A DNA stretch of 64,000 nt from Ulota crispa (Eukaryota; Streptophyta; Bryopsida; Orthotrichales; Orthotrichaceae). The stretch is taken from positions 16,612,868-16,676,867 of the forward strand of contig OY987246.1 in the NCBI GenBank assembly GCA_963920765.1, read 5' to 3'. Of this stretch, positions 11,830 through 24,970 are shown one piece after another. Positions within the stretch are counted from its first letter, which is position 1. Every line of letters begins with the position of its first letter. The notes beneath the pieces were generated by a model that searched no databases, had not been told where the DNA came from, and saw only the letters and a list, made by a program, of their open reading frames with translations. Made by a program: the position numbers and the translations under genes.

Positions 11830-13294
11830 TACAATCTTCATTATAAAGCAGCAAGTGTCTGTCCAACATGGGAAATTCAAATCCTTTTTATAAAGCATCA
11901 GCATTGGGAGTCTATTTATTATTTGAAATTTGAAATTTAGAGAGCAGGTAGGGAGAGGAAAAGGCATGGAAAGAGAGGGTGAAAAATCTTTGGAAATTAA
12001 GAGAGAAATGACGCAAAGCACGGGCCATACTAGTCATATTGAAAGTTTCACATGACATTGTAGAGCATATTATCCACACAATAAGTAAAAATGAATTACC
12101 AGTCCATTTGAAAAGGTGAAATAGGTGATTTTTTTGGCTTAAAACCAAAATTGTTTTGGTTTCACTTGGATTTAATGAGAGACATAATGAGAACTATGAA
12201 CTTGAAACAAACAATTAAATGAAATTCTATTTAAGATTTTTCTTGTAGAAGTCAACCATGTTGTTGCAAGTTAGTTATTATGAAATGTATTATGTAATTA
12301 TTATGTTTATTTGAAATGTGTGAATATCTTGTTGATAGATAGTAACCCCATTTCACTTCATTTTTGGTGATCTTTGGAGAAAATTGTAATATGTATATTG
12401 GCCTTAGAGGCCAAGTGAGAATAAAATGTTACCTAAAGGTTGAGTGGTCAAATTTAAAGGATCTTTGCATTAGAGCACAAACATATTTCAAACTTTTGTT
12501 TGTAAAGGTCTTTGAAAAAATACTTGTAAAATCCTATGGTTGATTATGGCTATACATTTAAGAGTGTGAAATTCATCAAAGTATATAAAGGATAGGTGCT
12601 TTGGAATGAAAAATAACAATTCTCTATTGTTGTGACAAATTGTCATTCCTTGAATGCTTTAATAATGAAGTCAAAGAATGTTTAACCAAACCTATTACAA
12701 TTTCCCTTGTTAATATGGCTTGTTCTATGAAAATTTGATTCAATCTTCAATCATTGTATGTATTTTGAATTAATAAAAATAACCAAAACACAAATAAAAC
12801 ACACCTAACATGTGTTATTCCATGTATCATAAATTATTATACCGTGCTTAAAAAATGATGTATGTTTCATTCAAGCATTAAACTTTTTGTTTTGAATTAT
12901 TTTAGTCATGAGATGCACACCCTAGAATACATGCAGCTAAGGAGAAGTGGGTGGATTCATCCACGTGTGCACATAAATCCACAAATCTAGATATTTTTTA
13001 TATTTTTACATCAAAACATTGGCAAACTTAATGCTTTTTGAGAGGGACTTGGCCGTTTTGTCACAAAAGAAACTCATTCAAATATATAGTGCAAGTGTAA
13101 CCAGTGGCAACTGTCAAAATATGGTAAAATTTCATCAAAAAATCTAGCCTGAAAAATGAACTAGATCCAATGCCCCAAACAACTTGCTATTTTCATGGCG
13201 GTGATATTGCATAATTCTGAATCTTGTGTCCAATCAAATCCCACCAACTTAGTGAAAGTTTCTAGATAGCTAGTTACAATTTTTGTCCCACTAA
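11830..13294. other. AT-rich intergenic DNA
   Basis: I see no supported gene or element in this stretch; short open frames have no recognisable composition. Confidence 0.5.
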
Positions 13295-13416
13295 GGGTAT
13301 GTTCACACTTGGTGTTAGGAAGGATATTAGCAATCTGAATGAGTCTAAAAATAGGTTTGAATGTATCTAATTTTCCTTCAATACTACCACACTTAACACC
13401 AAGTGTGAACACACCC
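13295..13416. mobile_element. 122-bp inverted-repeat MITE
   Basis: Ends are inverted repeats of about 23 bp (GGGTATGTTCACACTTGGTG on the left, its complement on the right with one mismatch). Similar TTCACACT-type termini occur in the elements at 22829-23836 and 33108-33425. Confidence 0.65.
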
Positions 13417-13699
13417 AAAGTAAACATTTTTGCAAGGTTTAGCCATTTTTTTGTTTTCTTTAGCAAGAACAAGAGCTTTCATGGATTTAGAGGCACTTTT
13501 CACCATTTACATATCCCAACTCAATTAGTCTTGATTCAAGGCCAATCTCAACACCACTAGGTTGCAAAGTGCACATGAACATAAATATACAATAAAAATG
13601 AATTTTACAAGAAAATTTATTGGACTCAACTCTTGTTTTTGTTGTAACCAACTTTTAGAGTAAATTTCTACTTCCTTGGTGCCAAACTTCCAAAAAATA

Positions 13700-14049
13700 A
13701 GGTAGGAGGCTCATGAATGGACCAACTAAGGGCTGAAATTAAATTTTGGGGAGGTGGGACTTCTTGAGATAATTTCTAGTAAATTTTTCTTGAAAGACGA
13801 GAAGAATTGGCATGTAACCCATTTTATTCCATATTTTTTGGAGTTTTGTGGAATTAGTTATAAAATTTTGAAACTAAAGTGGTATAGGGCTCTAAAACCA
13901 CCCACCTCCTCAAATGTACACCACTTGTACATTTTGAAAACTTATGAAAAACATCATGTACAAAAAGAGTACATTTCAGATGGTGAGAAAGAGTACATTT
14001 CAGATGGTGGGCGGTTTTATAGCCTGGACGGTTTATGAGCCTCCTACCT
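13700..14049 (+). mobile_element. AGGTAG-ended MITE, family A, copy 2
   Basis: 350 bp, flanked by TA on both sides. Ends AGGTAGGAGGCTCATGAA and TTTATGAGCCTCCTACCT. Its right part contains a short internal tandem duplication of an AGAGTACATTTCAGATGGTG unit. Confidence 0.82.
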
Positions 14050-14480
14050 TACCACCATGTTTGCATTTCTAAATGAGCATGCACTTGTAAAATCGTGCTG
14101 TCAAATACAGGCACCAATTTCCACCTCTTGACCAATTAGATTTGAGAGTTCAAGTGGGACTTGAAGGCATGTCATGAACCTCCCCTTGCACACACCTGTC
14201 AACACGCGACTAGTGAATCAAAACAGGTTTTGAGAGTTCAGTCAGATTAAACCCAATAATTAATGGGTTATCAACAAAGGACAAATCCAGGAACCCAAAG
14301 CCTGTTTTCATGCAACTGAATCCAGGGCGAAGTTGTCTTGTCGCAGTCATGATCGATATAAGCTTAGCCCTTGAGAGTACAGCAGTGGATTTTATTCCGT
14401 GTCATTTTTATATGGAAATTTATTTATGCATTCACCCCCGCCTTAGCCCTTGCATGCCCACGTTTTAGCTTTTAGCTTAA

Positions 14481-15382
14481 CCCTTTAAAGACCACACACA
14501 TTTTCACAAAATTCATTAGAAATTGGGGTAGTAAATTTGGGTGTGCAGTTGAATCATATGAATTTTATCTTAATAATCCAACCATACAAATGGGAACTAC
14601 ACCTTGTCTACTGTAAAGCATCAAATTTTCAACTGGATTTACCATTGGAGGTGAAATATTATGATGATTGAGTGAGTTGTAAGTGGAAAATCTCTAATTT
14701 TTGTGCTTGTGTGGTTTTGGATCTTACTACTTCATACAAGCTTTGTTTGAGAAAAGCCTTATATTTCTAAAAAGGAGGGTTTCTCAACTTTTCAGTGAGA
14801 TTAGTTTCACACAAAATGGATAAAAACAACAATCACAAGGTGTAGCTAAGTGGACCAAAAGGGTCAAAAATCCCACTTTATTTGCTACCCAAAAACAGTT
14901 TTACAAGAAACTTGATAAATGCTATGAAAAACCCAATCGGTGAAAACAATAGAGAATCGGCCTTAAATGTAGGACAACAAATTTTTAAGATGAAATGATA
15001 GCACCATTTCAATAGATCTTCAAATATTACAATTATACTACTACCGTATAGAGAAACAATACAAGCATATTTCTTGAGCAATTTGGAAACTTTTTGGACC
15101 GCACAATTGAAATTTGACATTCTTCTTGGATGTTTGGTGTATTGTGTTGTTACTTTGATCCATCTTTGACCAAATATGGATACGTATTTTGAGGCCATGC
15201 CGTATAAACATCATTATTTATCAATTCACGCCTAATTTCATTGTTTTTTATTTGGTTGGATGTAAAATTCTTGTGAACACAAGCGTTCTTCAAGATTGGT
15301 TTCCAAATTGTTGGACAATTTTACTCTATAAGCCAAAAACCACTCTCCCTAACCAAAATATGGTTCGGTGGTCTCTAAAGGG
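14481..15382. mobile_element. TTAA-flanked CCC...GGG element, copy 2
   Basis: 902 bp between TTAA duplications (14477-14480, 15383-15386). Inverted ends CCCTTTAAAGACCAC and GTGGTCTCTAAAGGG. No transposase frame seen. piggyBac-like by ends and target site. Confidence 0.65.
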
Positions 15383-15386
15383 TTAA

Positions 15387-16379
15387 AAAAATGATTAACT
15401 CTGAGCTGAAACACCAACAAGTTTGAAGCTTCTGTTGGGAGGGAAAATTTGATAAACACTCTTGCATTTTGTAATGTTTAATGGATATTCTTGATTTTCT
15501 TTAAATTTGCAAAGATATTCTTAAGAATGTCAAGGATGCTGAAAGTTCAAAGAATGACATCCTTGCGAAGCTGGATTTTACATCATTGGCCATAGTTTTG
15601 TCATATTCTTTGATTGCTGTTAGATAAAGTAAGCACATGCTCATTTTGTTATCAAAACAGCTGGTTTTTGAGCATGAAGGCATTAAGCTTATATGTAGCT
15701 TGTTATGAGACAAATAGTTAAGTCTAGTCTACTCCTGTAGCCACACCACATTGTTTTATGCACATGCAAACAAGTTGTCTTGTGGCAAACAAGAATAATG
15801 TATTGGTAATTGTTATCTCTCTATAACCTCTATAAGGGTATTCCTACAATTTTCAAAAATTTAAGAATATTCATCAAAATATTGCAAAATACAAGGATAT
15901 TTATAAGGTTATCTTTTGTTGAGAATGATTTACTTATCTAAATCCCATGGACCTAGATGGCAAATTTTGTCCTTGATAGGTTTAATTGACTTGAATGACA
16001 AATTCCATCCTTTGATGTTTTTATTAAGAGATAGACCCTCATGTTACTTTCTTAAGAAGTTCTTTGATTCTCCATGTGACATGAAAGCATTTGACCCCAC
16101 CATATGTGGATGTACTAAGCTTATACCCAAATTTGAACTCATAACCATTCTGTTGGTGTGCCAAGACTGTAGGCACTGAACTAGGTGCTTTTTTTTCTAT
16201 ACATTATTGCTTGTATAACTGAACATAATTATAATTTGTACATCTCAACTTTCATCAAATAAGTCACGAATAAGGATTATTTAAAAAGTTCAAACATTGC
16301 TTGGATGAACGAGAGAGCTCTCTGGAAAAACAACACTTCGAAGTGCTTTCTTCATAATCTGGAACTTGAATTTGGGGTA
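15387..16379. other. AT-rich intergenic DNA
   Basis: No supported gene or repeat seen. Confidence 0.5.
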
Positions 16380-16705
16380 AGGTAGTTTGCTCATATTCCG
16401 CTCATGCTCTAAAACCGCTCACCTTCCCAATTGTATTCTGCTGGTACATGTCTTATTCATAGTCTTTCAATCATGTATATGGGACAAACATTTGAGAAGT
16501 GGGTGGTTTTAGAGCACCTATGACTTTTTCACTTCAAAATTTCATAACTAATTCCACAAAATTCCATAAAATATGAAAACACTTGGGATAGATGCCAATT
16601 CCTCTTGTCTTTCAAGGAAAATTTACTAAAAATTATTTCAAAAAGTTTCACCTCCCCAAAATTTAGTTTCAGCCCTTAGATGAACAATTTACAAGCACAC
16701 TACCT
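16380..16705 (-). mobile_element. AGGTAG-ended MITE, family A, copy 3 (inverted)
   Basis: 326 bp flanked by TA. The interior is the reverse complement of the copies at 527 and 13700 (note CACCTCCCCAAAATTTAG near its right end). The terminal repeat is more diverged than in copies 1 and 2. Confidence 0.75.
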
Positions 16706-17875
16706 TAGTCAGTGGTTCAAGAATCAAGACTGGCCATATGGCCACGTATTCAAAATACCCTCTTCAAACTCATTTTGACTTATTATTATTAGGGTTTTGA
16801 TTTTCTATTTTACAGTATGGGATTTTATGATATTGTTTAGTGTGATAACATTCAATTAGTATTTGAGAAAAGATGGTATTTTTATATACAGAAATATGGA
16901 GAGATAAAAGTAGTTTGGCAAGTACAATAGGGGAATGCTATTTTGTGAGTGGAGATCCACTATGAGCAAAAAAATTTGCTCATTTTTTGTCAAAACATTC
17001 AACTCCATCTATAATGTGTACACATGGCCCTATAATTGTACATTTCAAACTATTGTGTTTTGTAAAACTTACTTTTTCATTAGTTTTTCATTAATTTTGA
17101 GCTTAATAATGGGTTCCTGCTCACAGAATCTTGCATCACCGCTCACCACTCACTGTTTTAGGCTCACAAAATTGCGTTATTGGAGTACAGTACAACATAT
17201 AAAAAAATTAGCATAAATTTTCTTTTCAAGGTGCTACTATGCAAGGAGCAAAGAAGAACGTTGTTGTAAAATCCAAGCAATCATTTATCTCTTTTACACT
17301 CTACACAAACATAGTGATAGTCAACAATTCAATTTGCTATTTGTAATCCACCAATATAATAAATTTTGAATTATTGGAAGTGTATAATCAAATTTTGACT
17401 TTCAATGGTTCTAAAAAGGATAACCGATAAAAATTTGTATTTTCAAAAACATTAGTGGAAATACAAAATCGTTGTAATTCTTTCAAGGTGTAATTTACAA
17501 CAAATCCTTGGCAGTTCATATGCAACTTCCATTAACAAAATCTTGAATGTTACCAATTATGAAGATTAGAGTGAATGTTTTTACTCTAACTTAAATTTGA
17601 GATTTAAAAAAAAGAACCAATCTAAAAAGAATTACTATGTTAAGTAGATTTGGTTCTGATATTTTAAAAAATAATTTTTTTGATATCAAATAATAATCAG
17701 CTTAGAAATAAATCAGCAAATGCTGAATTCAATTGTAGGAAGATTTGCTAAATTTGTTCTAGAACTAGACCCAAGTAGATAAATTTTTGTTTCAAATGGA
17801 TATATATATTTAATGTGAAAAAGTTCAAGTATATTTCTAGTTCTTTTTTGAAAAGCAAGCCAATGCTAGTATGCT
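16706..17875. other. AT-rich intergenic DNA
   Basis: No supported gene or repeat seen. Confidence 0.5.
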
Positions 17876-18320
17876 AAGCCCCTTTCGCACCTAGCACTAT
17901 GGAAAATGCAATACTGGACACTAGTACTGGTGGGCTTAAAAAACCTAGTCTGTATTCACACAATTTCAATTTTGAAATTAAATATTTTGAGAGATTTTTT
18001 GTTTCAGGTTCACACTAGAGTTTTACATAATGCAATAGCAATGTTAACAGATAACTTAACCGTATGACTCCTCGCCACCTCCATAACATTCCCTCAACAA
18101 TCCTAAAATCTATGTTTTTGTAAATCTATGTTTTCGTAAGTTGTTACAATACCGTAACACTGCTACTAACATTCAACAATTGTGAGTGTTAAAAGATGCC
18201 ACCATGAACTCCACATCATTTTTAGTGCTTCATAGTACTCCAAGTGTGAATGCTAGGGCTCATCGCACCCCTTTTTGACTCTCTAGTTTGCTCCATAACA
18301 CTAGATGTGAAAGGGCCATA
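17876..18320. mobile_element. inverted-repeat element of about 445 bp
   Basis: The left end CCCCTTTCGCACCTAGCACT and right end AGATGTGAAAGGGCC are imperfect inverted repeats. The interior is non-coding. Membership of a known superfamily is unclear. Confidence 0.45.
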
Positions 18321-19506
18321 AACCACTTGCATATAACTACTACTTTATTTGTCTACTAACTATATTTGCAACTCCTAAGCTACCTGGAGTCCATATTTTG
18401 CACTTTTCAACATAGATTGTAGTTGTTATATTCTACAAATAAATAGAAATTTTGAAGCACAAAAAAACAAAGACACCTTCACAATTTACAAATTCACTCT
18501 CCATGCATTGTTTATAATAAACATTCTAAAATACGCAAAAATCTTTTTCTGAGTTGTTAGCAAAACTAACAAATGATTGATATAGTTTAGCAAAAGAAAT
18601 CATGTTTTAATGCATCTTTAGATACTTGTAGGATATGATCGTTATACAAGTGAATTGGTTTGTGATTTTGAAATACTGGAAACTAGTCCTTTTTTAACAA
18701 GAGAATAATTAGCACAAATTTTATATAAAATATTTAAAAATACTTAGAAGGAAATCAAATATCTTATAATAAGGCATAGGCTTATCTTGATGAAGCATGA
18801 AGGCATGTTATTAAATTCAACTATATATTATCTAGACATTGAAAAGTGTCATCCAAATTTCCACAGATATCATCCATCTCATGTAATTAGAGATTCTCTA
18901 TCGAGTCTCAAAAGCCAAAGTTAAAACATGTAAGCAAAAACCAAATAAGAACATATGACAAACATACTCTCAGCAAATGCATACAAAATCCCAAAAACAC
19001 AAAGCTAACTATTTCTCATTTCACAAACAAAGATTTTCAAAGTGCAAATGTAAAAGAAGAACCCTAGAATTACTAATGGCAAATATCCATGGCCAAACAA
19101 ACAACTCCAACAAGGCTCATATTCTCAAAACTCTCACAATACTTGATCACTATTTTGTGAGCGTAAAATGTTGAGCTTGTGAGGGATGAATTGCAACTTG
19201 GTGAGCAAGAATCAATTTTGAGCTCAAAATCAATGAAAAAACTAAAAGAAAGATAAATTTTTCAAAAAGATAAAAGTCTAAAATGCACAATTATAAAGCC
19301 TTATGTATAGGTGAAATCAAGTACAATATTTTGACAAAAAGTTAGACTCACGGCTCATGAATCTCTGCTTACAATATAGCATGTCCCCTTGATCTAGCAA
19401 AGCATGCCAAGTCTAGAAACCTATCACTTGAATATCAATACCCTAAACCCCAATTAGCTCAAACATTTGATGCCAACCTAATGTGAGGTTCCAAGTAGTG
19501 TAAATT
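18321..19506. other. AT-rich intergenic DNA
   Basis: No supported gene or repeat seen. Confidence 0.5.
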
Positions 19507-19644
19507 AACTACAAAAAAGAACTGTCAATTTGGTCATTTGTTGTAGATTAGATGTGTCAATTCAGACGTTATTTTGTCAATTTAGACACTTTTTTATCAA
19601 TTTGGATAGGTTTCGTCAATTTGGACATTGTTTTCTTGTAGTTA
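19507..19644. mobile_element. degenerate CACTA-like mini-element
   Basis: Inverted ends TAACTACAAAAAAG and TTCTTGTAGTTA resemble CACTAC...GTAGTG termini with a changed first base. The interior has three or four imperfect copies of a GTCAATTTGGACA-type motif, also found at about 56790-56908. Confidence 0.45.
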
Positions 19645-19751
19645 AAACTTAAGAAGAAGGTTAATCTCATTACATTAATAAAGTTTAGCAAACTACATCC
19701 ATCCAACATAACATAATACCATATGCCACATTGCATGACATCCAAGCTTTG

Positions 19752-20362
19752 CCAAGTATCAACCAGGCTTCCCCGAGTATCATCCACACTTCCCCGAGCA
19801 TCATCCACGCATCCCTGAGCATCATGCACGCATCCTTGAGCATCATGCACGCATCCTTGAGCATCATGCACGCATCCTTGAGCATCATGCACGCATCCCT
19901 GAGCATCATGCACGCATCCCTGAGCATCATGCACGCATCCCTGAGCATCATGCACGCATCCCTGAGCATCATGCACGCATCCCTGAGCATCATGCACGCA
20001 TCCCTGAGCATCATGCACGCATCCCTGAGCATCATGCACGCATCCCTGAGCATCATGCACGCATCCTTGAGCATCATGCAGGCATCCTTGAGCATCATGC
20101 AGGCATCCCTGAGCATCATGCACGCATCCCTGAGCATCATGCACGCATCCCTGAGCATCATGCACGCATCCCTGAGCATCATGCACGCATCCCTGAGCAT
20201 CATGCACGCATCCCTGAGCATCATGCACGCATCCCTGAGCATCATGCACGCATCCCTGAGCATCATGCACGCATCCCTGAGCATCATGCACGCATCCCCG
20301 AGCATCATCCAATCTTCCCCGAGTATCATCCACGCTTCCCTGAGTGTCATCCACGCTTCCCC
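19752..20362. repeat. 21-bp minisatellite, about 29 units
   Basis: Tandem array with consensus CATCCCTGAGCATCATGCAC plus G. The core (about 19806-20300) is almost uniform and the edge units are diverged, as expected for slippage or unequal exchange. Because 21 is a multiple of three, several frames on both strands stay open for more than 200 codons, giving heptad peptides such as VHDAQGC on the minus strand (ATG at 20396). No promoter, intron or family supports translation. Confidence 0.92.
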
Positions 20363-20994
20363 AATTATACTTCAAGTAAATCATGATGAGTGTCATTGAG
20401 AACCTTGGCTACATGTAAAGAATATGGAAGAAAAAACACTGCATTGCAATTCTGGCCATGCTCCCAACATGACTGTAAGAATCTTGTAGCCAGCTTTATA
20501 TCTTTTTATTCCATACTATAATTTGTACTGTACTAGCATCTGTTGTGTCTTGTGTACAGGGGTACACAATCCAGCTTCTGTGATACCCTTCAAATCTTCC
20601 TAGAAAGGGTTTTGGAATTGATGCTAGGGCCACGGCCGCCACGCATGCCAAAACAACCGGTTTGGAACAGTCTGAAAGAGCTCGATCGCATTTTTGAAAA
20701 ATTAGGAGGTAATCATTTTGTTCAAAGTTCCATGTATATTTATCAAGGCTTGCTTTACATTAGGAGTCAAGGTCGTGAAAACATGGGGCCAATTTAATCA
20801 AAATTTCAACCCAAATGACCTCAAGGACAACCTTAGTCCCAAGCTCCCACTATATTTTGAGTCTGACAAGGGCCAAATTTCTTGTGTGTAAAGGTCTTAA
20901 GACTAAAAAGTTGAGGCTATTAGAACAAATATTGAATTTTTTAGCAAAAAGATAAGAAACATGAGATCAAGGAAAGCCATTGTTGTCTTTATTA
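20363..20994. other. intergenic; short unassigned frame
   Basis: A plus-strand stretch near 20620-20720 reads MLGPRPPRMPKQP and later LDRIFEKLGG, which looks less random than its surroundings and could be a gene or transposon fragment. I cannot identify it. Confidence 0.2.
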
Positions 20995-21390
20995 AGGTAG
21001 GCACACCCATAAGCGTGGAAATAAGGGTTTTGGAGTAGGTAAAACAATTGACTAACTTTTAAAATAATATTGTAAGTTAGGAAGTGGAAACCAAAAATAT
21101 TGACATTGATTTCAAGGTTCTAATTGCAAGCATTTGTTCACAAAGATTTTTCAAAGTCCAAAACCACTGAAATTCTAGGAACCATGTGTAAGAGATGCTA
21201 ACAACAAGGCTTGTAGGTTCTTAAATAGTGAGATGGGTACCCAAAACCGTCATGCAAGTCACCCACAATCATCACTTTGTCACCCATAACTATCACTTAA
21301 TTACCCATTGCCATTTGATTTATATTTGTTAGTTCTTGACAATGTCAGGTAACGCCCATGGGGACATGACGGGGATGGGTGTGCCTACCT
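20995..21390 (+). mobile_element. AGGTAG-ended MITE, family B, copy 2
   Basis: 396 bp, TA on both sides. Left end AGGTAGGCACACCCATAAGC, right end GATGGGTGTGCCTACCT. One of the best-preserved family B copies. Confidence 0.85.
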
Positions 21391-21875
21391 TACATCCTAC
21401 TGTGTTAATTATCTTAAGAGAATGATTTTTGTTTAAAAATCATATTTTAACAAAGTTTGACAATGGCCTCAAGGTCAAGAATTGGCTACCCATTTTTGGA
21501 AAACCCAGATTCTAGAGTTGTGGCCATGCTATATATTATCCTTTGAATATTAAAATATTTTCTAAAAATTTGGCCTTGACTCCTAGAGTACAAGCCTTGA
21601 GGCTATTTTTAGAGTATTTACCAATCAAAACCAAGTGTTGGGGTGTTGGACGCTAGAAACCAACTTTGTCTATAGTCTAAAGCGGCCCTAAAGTTAACCT
21701 CTTCACCATTCAAAGGCATGAGGTTGGATACAACAATTTGTGAAAACTCAAAACCTTTAGATTGATTGCACTAAATAGCCAAGTGTAAAAATTCAAGGAA
21801 CTTACTTTTACACAAAGAATTCGATGCCACCTCTTTTTTTTCACAAAAAAAAGTTTCCAAACACCCTTATTTTGG

Positions 21876-22680
21876 GGACTTGACATATGTACCACCCCTT
21901 TTCATCTATTCTACTACACCTACTATATATGCCCAATATTTACGATATTACAATAGGTATGGACCATGGAAAAACATCATTAATTCAAAAATACAACTTG
22001 ACATAGAAGTTGCAACTTTAATTTGTTTTTTAAACTCCAAATCCAGCTCATAGTATCAATTCATAAATCTAAATTATGCTTAGTTTTATTACTATTATTT
22101 TTAATGATATTGTGAGCAAGATCTAGAGCTAAAAAACAAAATCAAAGTTGTAATTTCTATGTCAAGTTGTATTTACAAATTAGTGATGTTTTGCATGTGG
22201 TCCACACCTACTTTTATATTGTAAATATTAGCCATATATAAGGTAGCAACACCTATAAGCATGACACTAAGGTTTTTGGAGTAGGAAAATCAATTGATGA
22301 ACTTAGAAAAGAAACTGTAAGTTAGCAAGAGGAAATTAAAAATATTGGCATCAATTTCAAAGTTCCAATTGCAAGCATTTGTTCACAAATATTTTCCAAA
22401 GTCCAAAATCACTGAAACTGCATAGTAGTGTGTAGGAGATGCTAAAACAATGCAATTGGGCACTCAAAACCATCATGCAATTCACCTACAACCATCACTT
22501 TGTCACCCACAACCATCACTTAAGTACCCATAACCAACTTTTTTTTGTATTTATTGGTCACTAACACATGCAGTAGGAGTAGGCAATGCCAATGGGTACA
22601 CTGACGCTTATGGGTGTCACTACCTTAATAGGTGTGGTAGAATAGCTGAAAAGGGGTGGTGCATATATCAATTCCCTTTG
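21876..22680. mobile_element. palindromic ACCACCCC element, copy 1 (interrupted)
   Basis: Inverted arms begin near TGTACCACCCCTTTTC on the left and end GAAAAGGGGTGGTGCATA on the right, and include TACAACTTGACATAGAAG and its complement in the interior. The right arm is split by a family B MITE at 22241-22625. A second copy is at 62068-62901. Outer limits are approximate. Confidence 0.7.
22241..22625 (+). mobile_element. AGGTAG-ended MITE, family B, copy 3 (nested)
   Basis: 385 bp inserted in the right arm of the ACCACCCC palindrome with TA at both junctions (22239-22240, 22626-22627). The interior closely matches the 20995 copy. Confidence 0.85.
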
Positions 22681-22828
22681 TTTTGGTGTGGCTTAGTCTT
22701 GAATAATACTGTCCCTTACATAGCAGTTTCATTAAAAAAACACTTTTGCTTTTGATTGAAAATTAGTGATACATGTTAATGTTTGATTTGTTAAACCAAT
22801 AAGGGATGTAAATTTAGCAGAACACTAC

Positions 22829-23836
22829 TTAGGGGCAATTCACACTACATCCCATGTCCCATGTCCCATGTCCCATGTTTGCAAGTTCCAATTCACCTGG
22901 AATCCCAATTTTATTAGATTATTAAGGGCAAAAAGGAGTACTAAAAAAAGTCAAGAGTATTTTTTATTCAAAAAAATATTAGTGGGACTTGAGCTAAAAG
23001 TAGGGTCTAATAAATGGATAACCTCAACCTTGAGTGCAATCCCACCTTCTTTGGCGCCAAAACTTCTTAAAAGCCCTTCCATGTAAGCAAAGTGCAACAA
23101 ATCAAGACATTAGACTTCGGAAGTAGTTGGAAGCGTCAAAGTCCAACTTTTGGTTTTGCATTATAGGTAGTTTACCCTATTATCACTCTACTCATATTAT
23201 CACTTCTCTATCTTCAAGAATCCATATCACGTAAGGTTTAGCTTCAAACTTGGGTTTACAAATATTGCAAGAAAGGTCTCACAACTCTTTCCTTAATAGT
23301 GGAATTTTTTCATTTGACCAAAATTTGTTAAAGATAGAGCATATTAGCTATGAAGACCTTAGTTACACAATCATATAATTTATTGGCCCAACGCCTTAGC
23401 TATAGCAATGTCAATTGCAAAATACCAAAAACAACTGAAATTTGTCAACTCACTAGCACTTATGGATGACCACAAAGGCCAAGGAAAGGTAGAAGAATGA
23501 CAAAGATGAAAATGACAAAATGTGACCACGTATGACGACCAAAGTCTCTAAGGAAGTGATAATAGGGCAATTTAAAATTTGAGCTTAACCTTGACCTTAC
23601 CTCATTGTAAATGTAATAAATAACACATGCTTCACTCATTTAAAGGCTTGGAACTTGATACAAAACCCGGACTCAACTATCTTTTAGAAAATACCGTAAC
23701 CATGACATTTGATATATTGTAGCCTTTGTAATTAATTTTTGAATAAAGTCCCCATGATAATAGGGTAAACAGTGCTTGTAATAAAATTTTAGATTTCAAT
23801 GAGGCTTGGGATGCAAGACATAGTGTAAACCCCTTA
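22829..23836. mobile_element. TTCACACTA-ended element, about 1 kb
   Basis: Left end AGGGGCAATTCACACTACAT and right end ATAGTGTAAACCCCTT are inverted repeats. Just inside the left end is a 7-bp CCCATGT tandem run (about 22855-22878). Relatives lie at 33108-33425 and, by one end only, near 1660-1690. Confidence 0.55.
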
Positions 23837-24940
23837 CCCTCACAAACACACATGCATGATGAATCTTCACTACACTTAAAGATTGGCTGAACTACAACTA
23901 AGCAACTTCCCTCTAAAGTCTTAGTATTTTGCTAGTGCATTTTGCATTTTCAGTCACTTATTAGCCGTTGGTGCTTGTTACACTATGCATTCACAATTAA
24001 GATTTTTTTAGGATTTTCATATCTTAAATAAAATGTAAAGTAAAAATTTCAATAAGACTTTGAGATGTGATATTACAAATATCAAGATGTGATATCACAA
24101 AGGGCCTTGTGATTTTAGTAGTATGCTAGAAATGTTTTTAGTGCTTAAGTGCATTGTAAGAATGGCTTTTAATCTTGTACACAAAAGTTATGTAAGGTCA
24201 AAGTCAGTTAGTAGAATTTCTACTTGTACTCCAAATTCAACATCCTATGGTCAAACATTTCATAACAATCTTTTGGCTTGCTTATTTTAACCCTAAAATG
24301 ACCATAGGGCATAATGTACAATCTGCCATATAATTGGCATTTGCTACCAATAAGAAGTTTTAATTTGGGACCTCAAGTAGCTCTCTAGAATAGCTTTGAT
24401 CTATTCTCCAACTTCTTTGTTGATCTCAAATGTAGTAAAAGTGTGAATCTATTCCAAAAACAAGAAAAACATCTTATATTATATTGGTCGCAGTGGCACG
24501 CTCAAATATTCATGGGTTAAGGCATTTTAGAGCATTTACTAAAGAACAACTACTCCACATATGGATTAAGTTATGATTGACATTCTACTAAGGTTTTGCT
24601 TTTGCTTTATCCTTTGTGTACATTACATACCTACTTGATTACAATTCAATGTTATTTTGAGAAAAAAGGGTAATAAAATTAGTTCTTTAATTATATGCTA
24701 GCATTTTGTATGGCATCACTACACACAACAACATTTGTAATGACTTTATCATTTTGTGACCTTGTTTGTAAATTTCCCATAAAACTATAAATTTGTTGAT
24801 AGAGATACACTTATATACATGAATGGGTAACAAATCATTTTTGACCCACGAATCCATGAATATGAACTCTCTAATGAAGAGCACAAGCATGAAAACTATA
24901 AGGAAAAAGAAAACCCCCAAGGGTGTGGCAATGAAGACTA
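23837..24940. other. AT-rich intergenic DNA
   Basis: No supported gene or repeat seen. Confidence 0.5.
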
Positions 24941-24970
24941 CTGAACGAAGTCACGGATGATCTTACTACG

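Noticed and set aside
19752..20362. CRISPR-like repeat array
   Set aside because: Units are contiguous 21-bp repeats with no unique spacers, in a plant genome.
19569..20399. Long ORFs (275, 222 and 221 codons) over the 21-bp array
   Set aside because: They exist only because the repeat unit is a multiple of three; several frames on both strands are open at once, with no other coding evidence.
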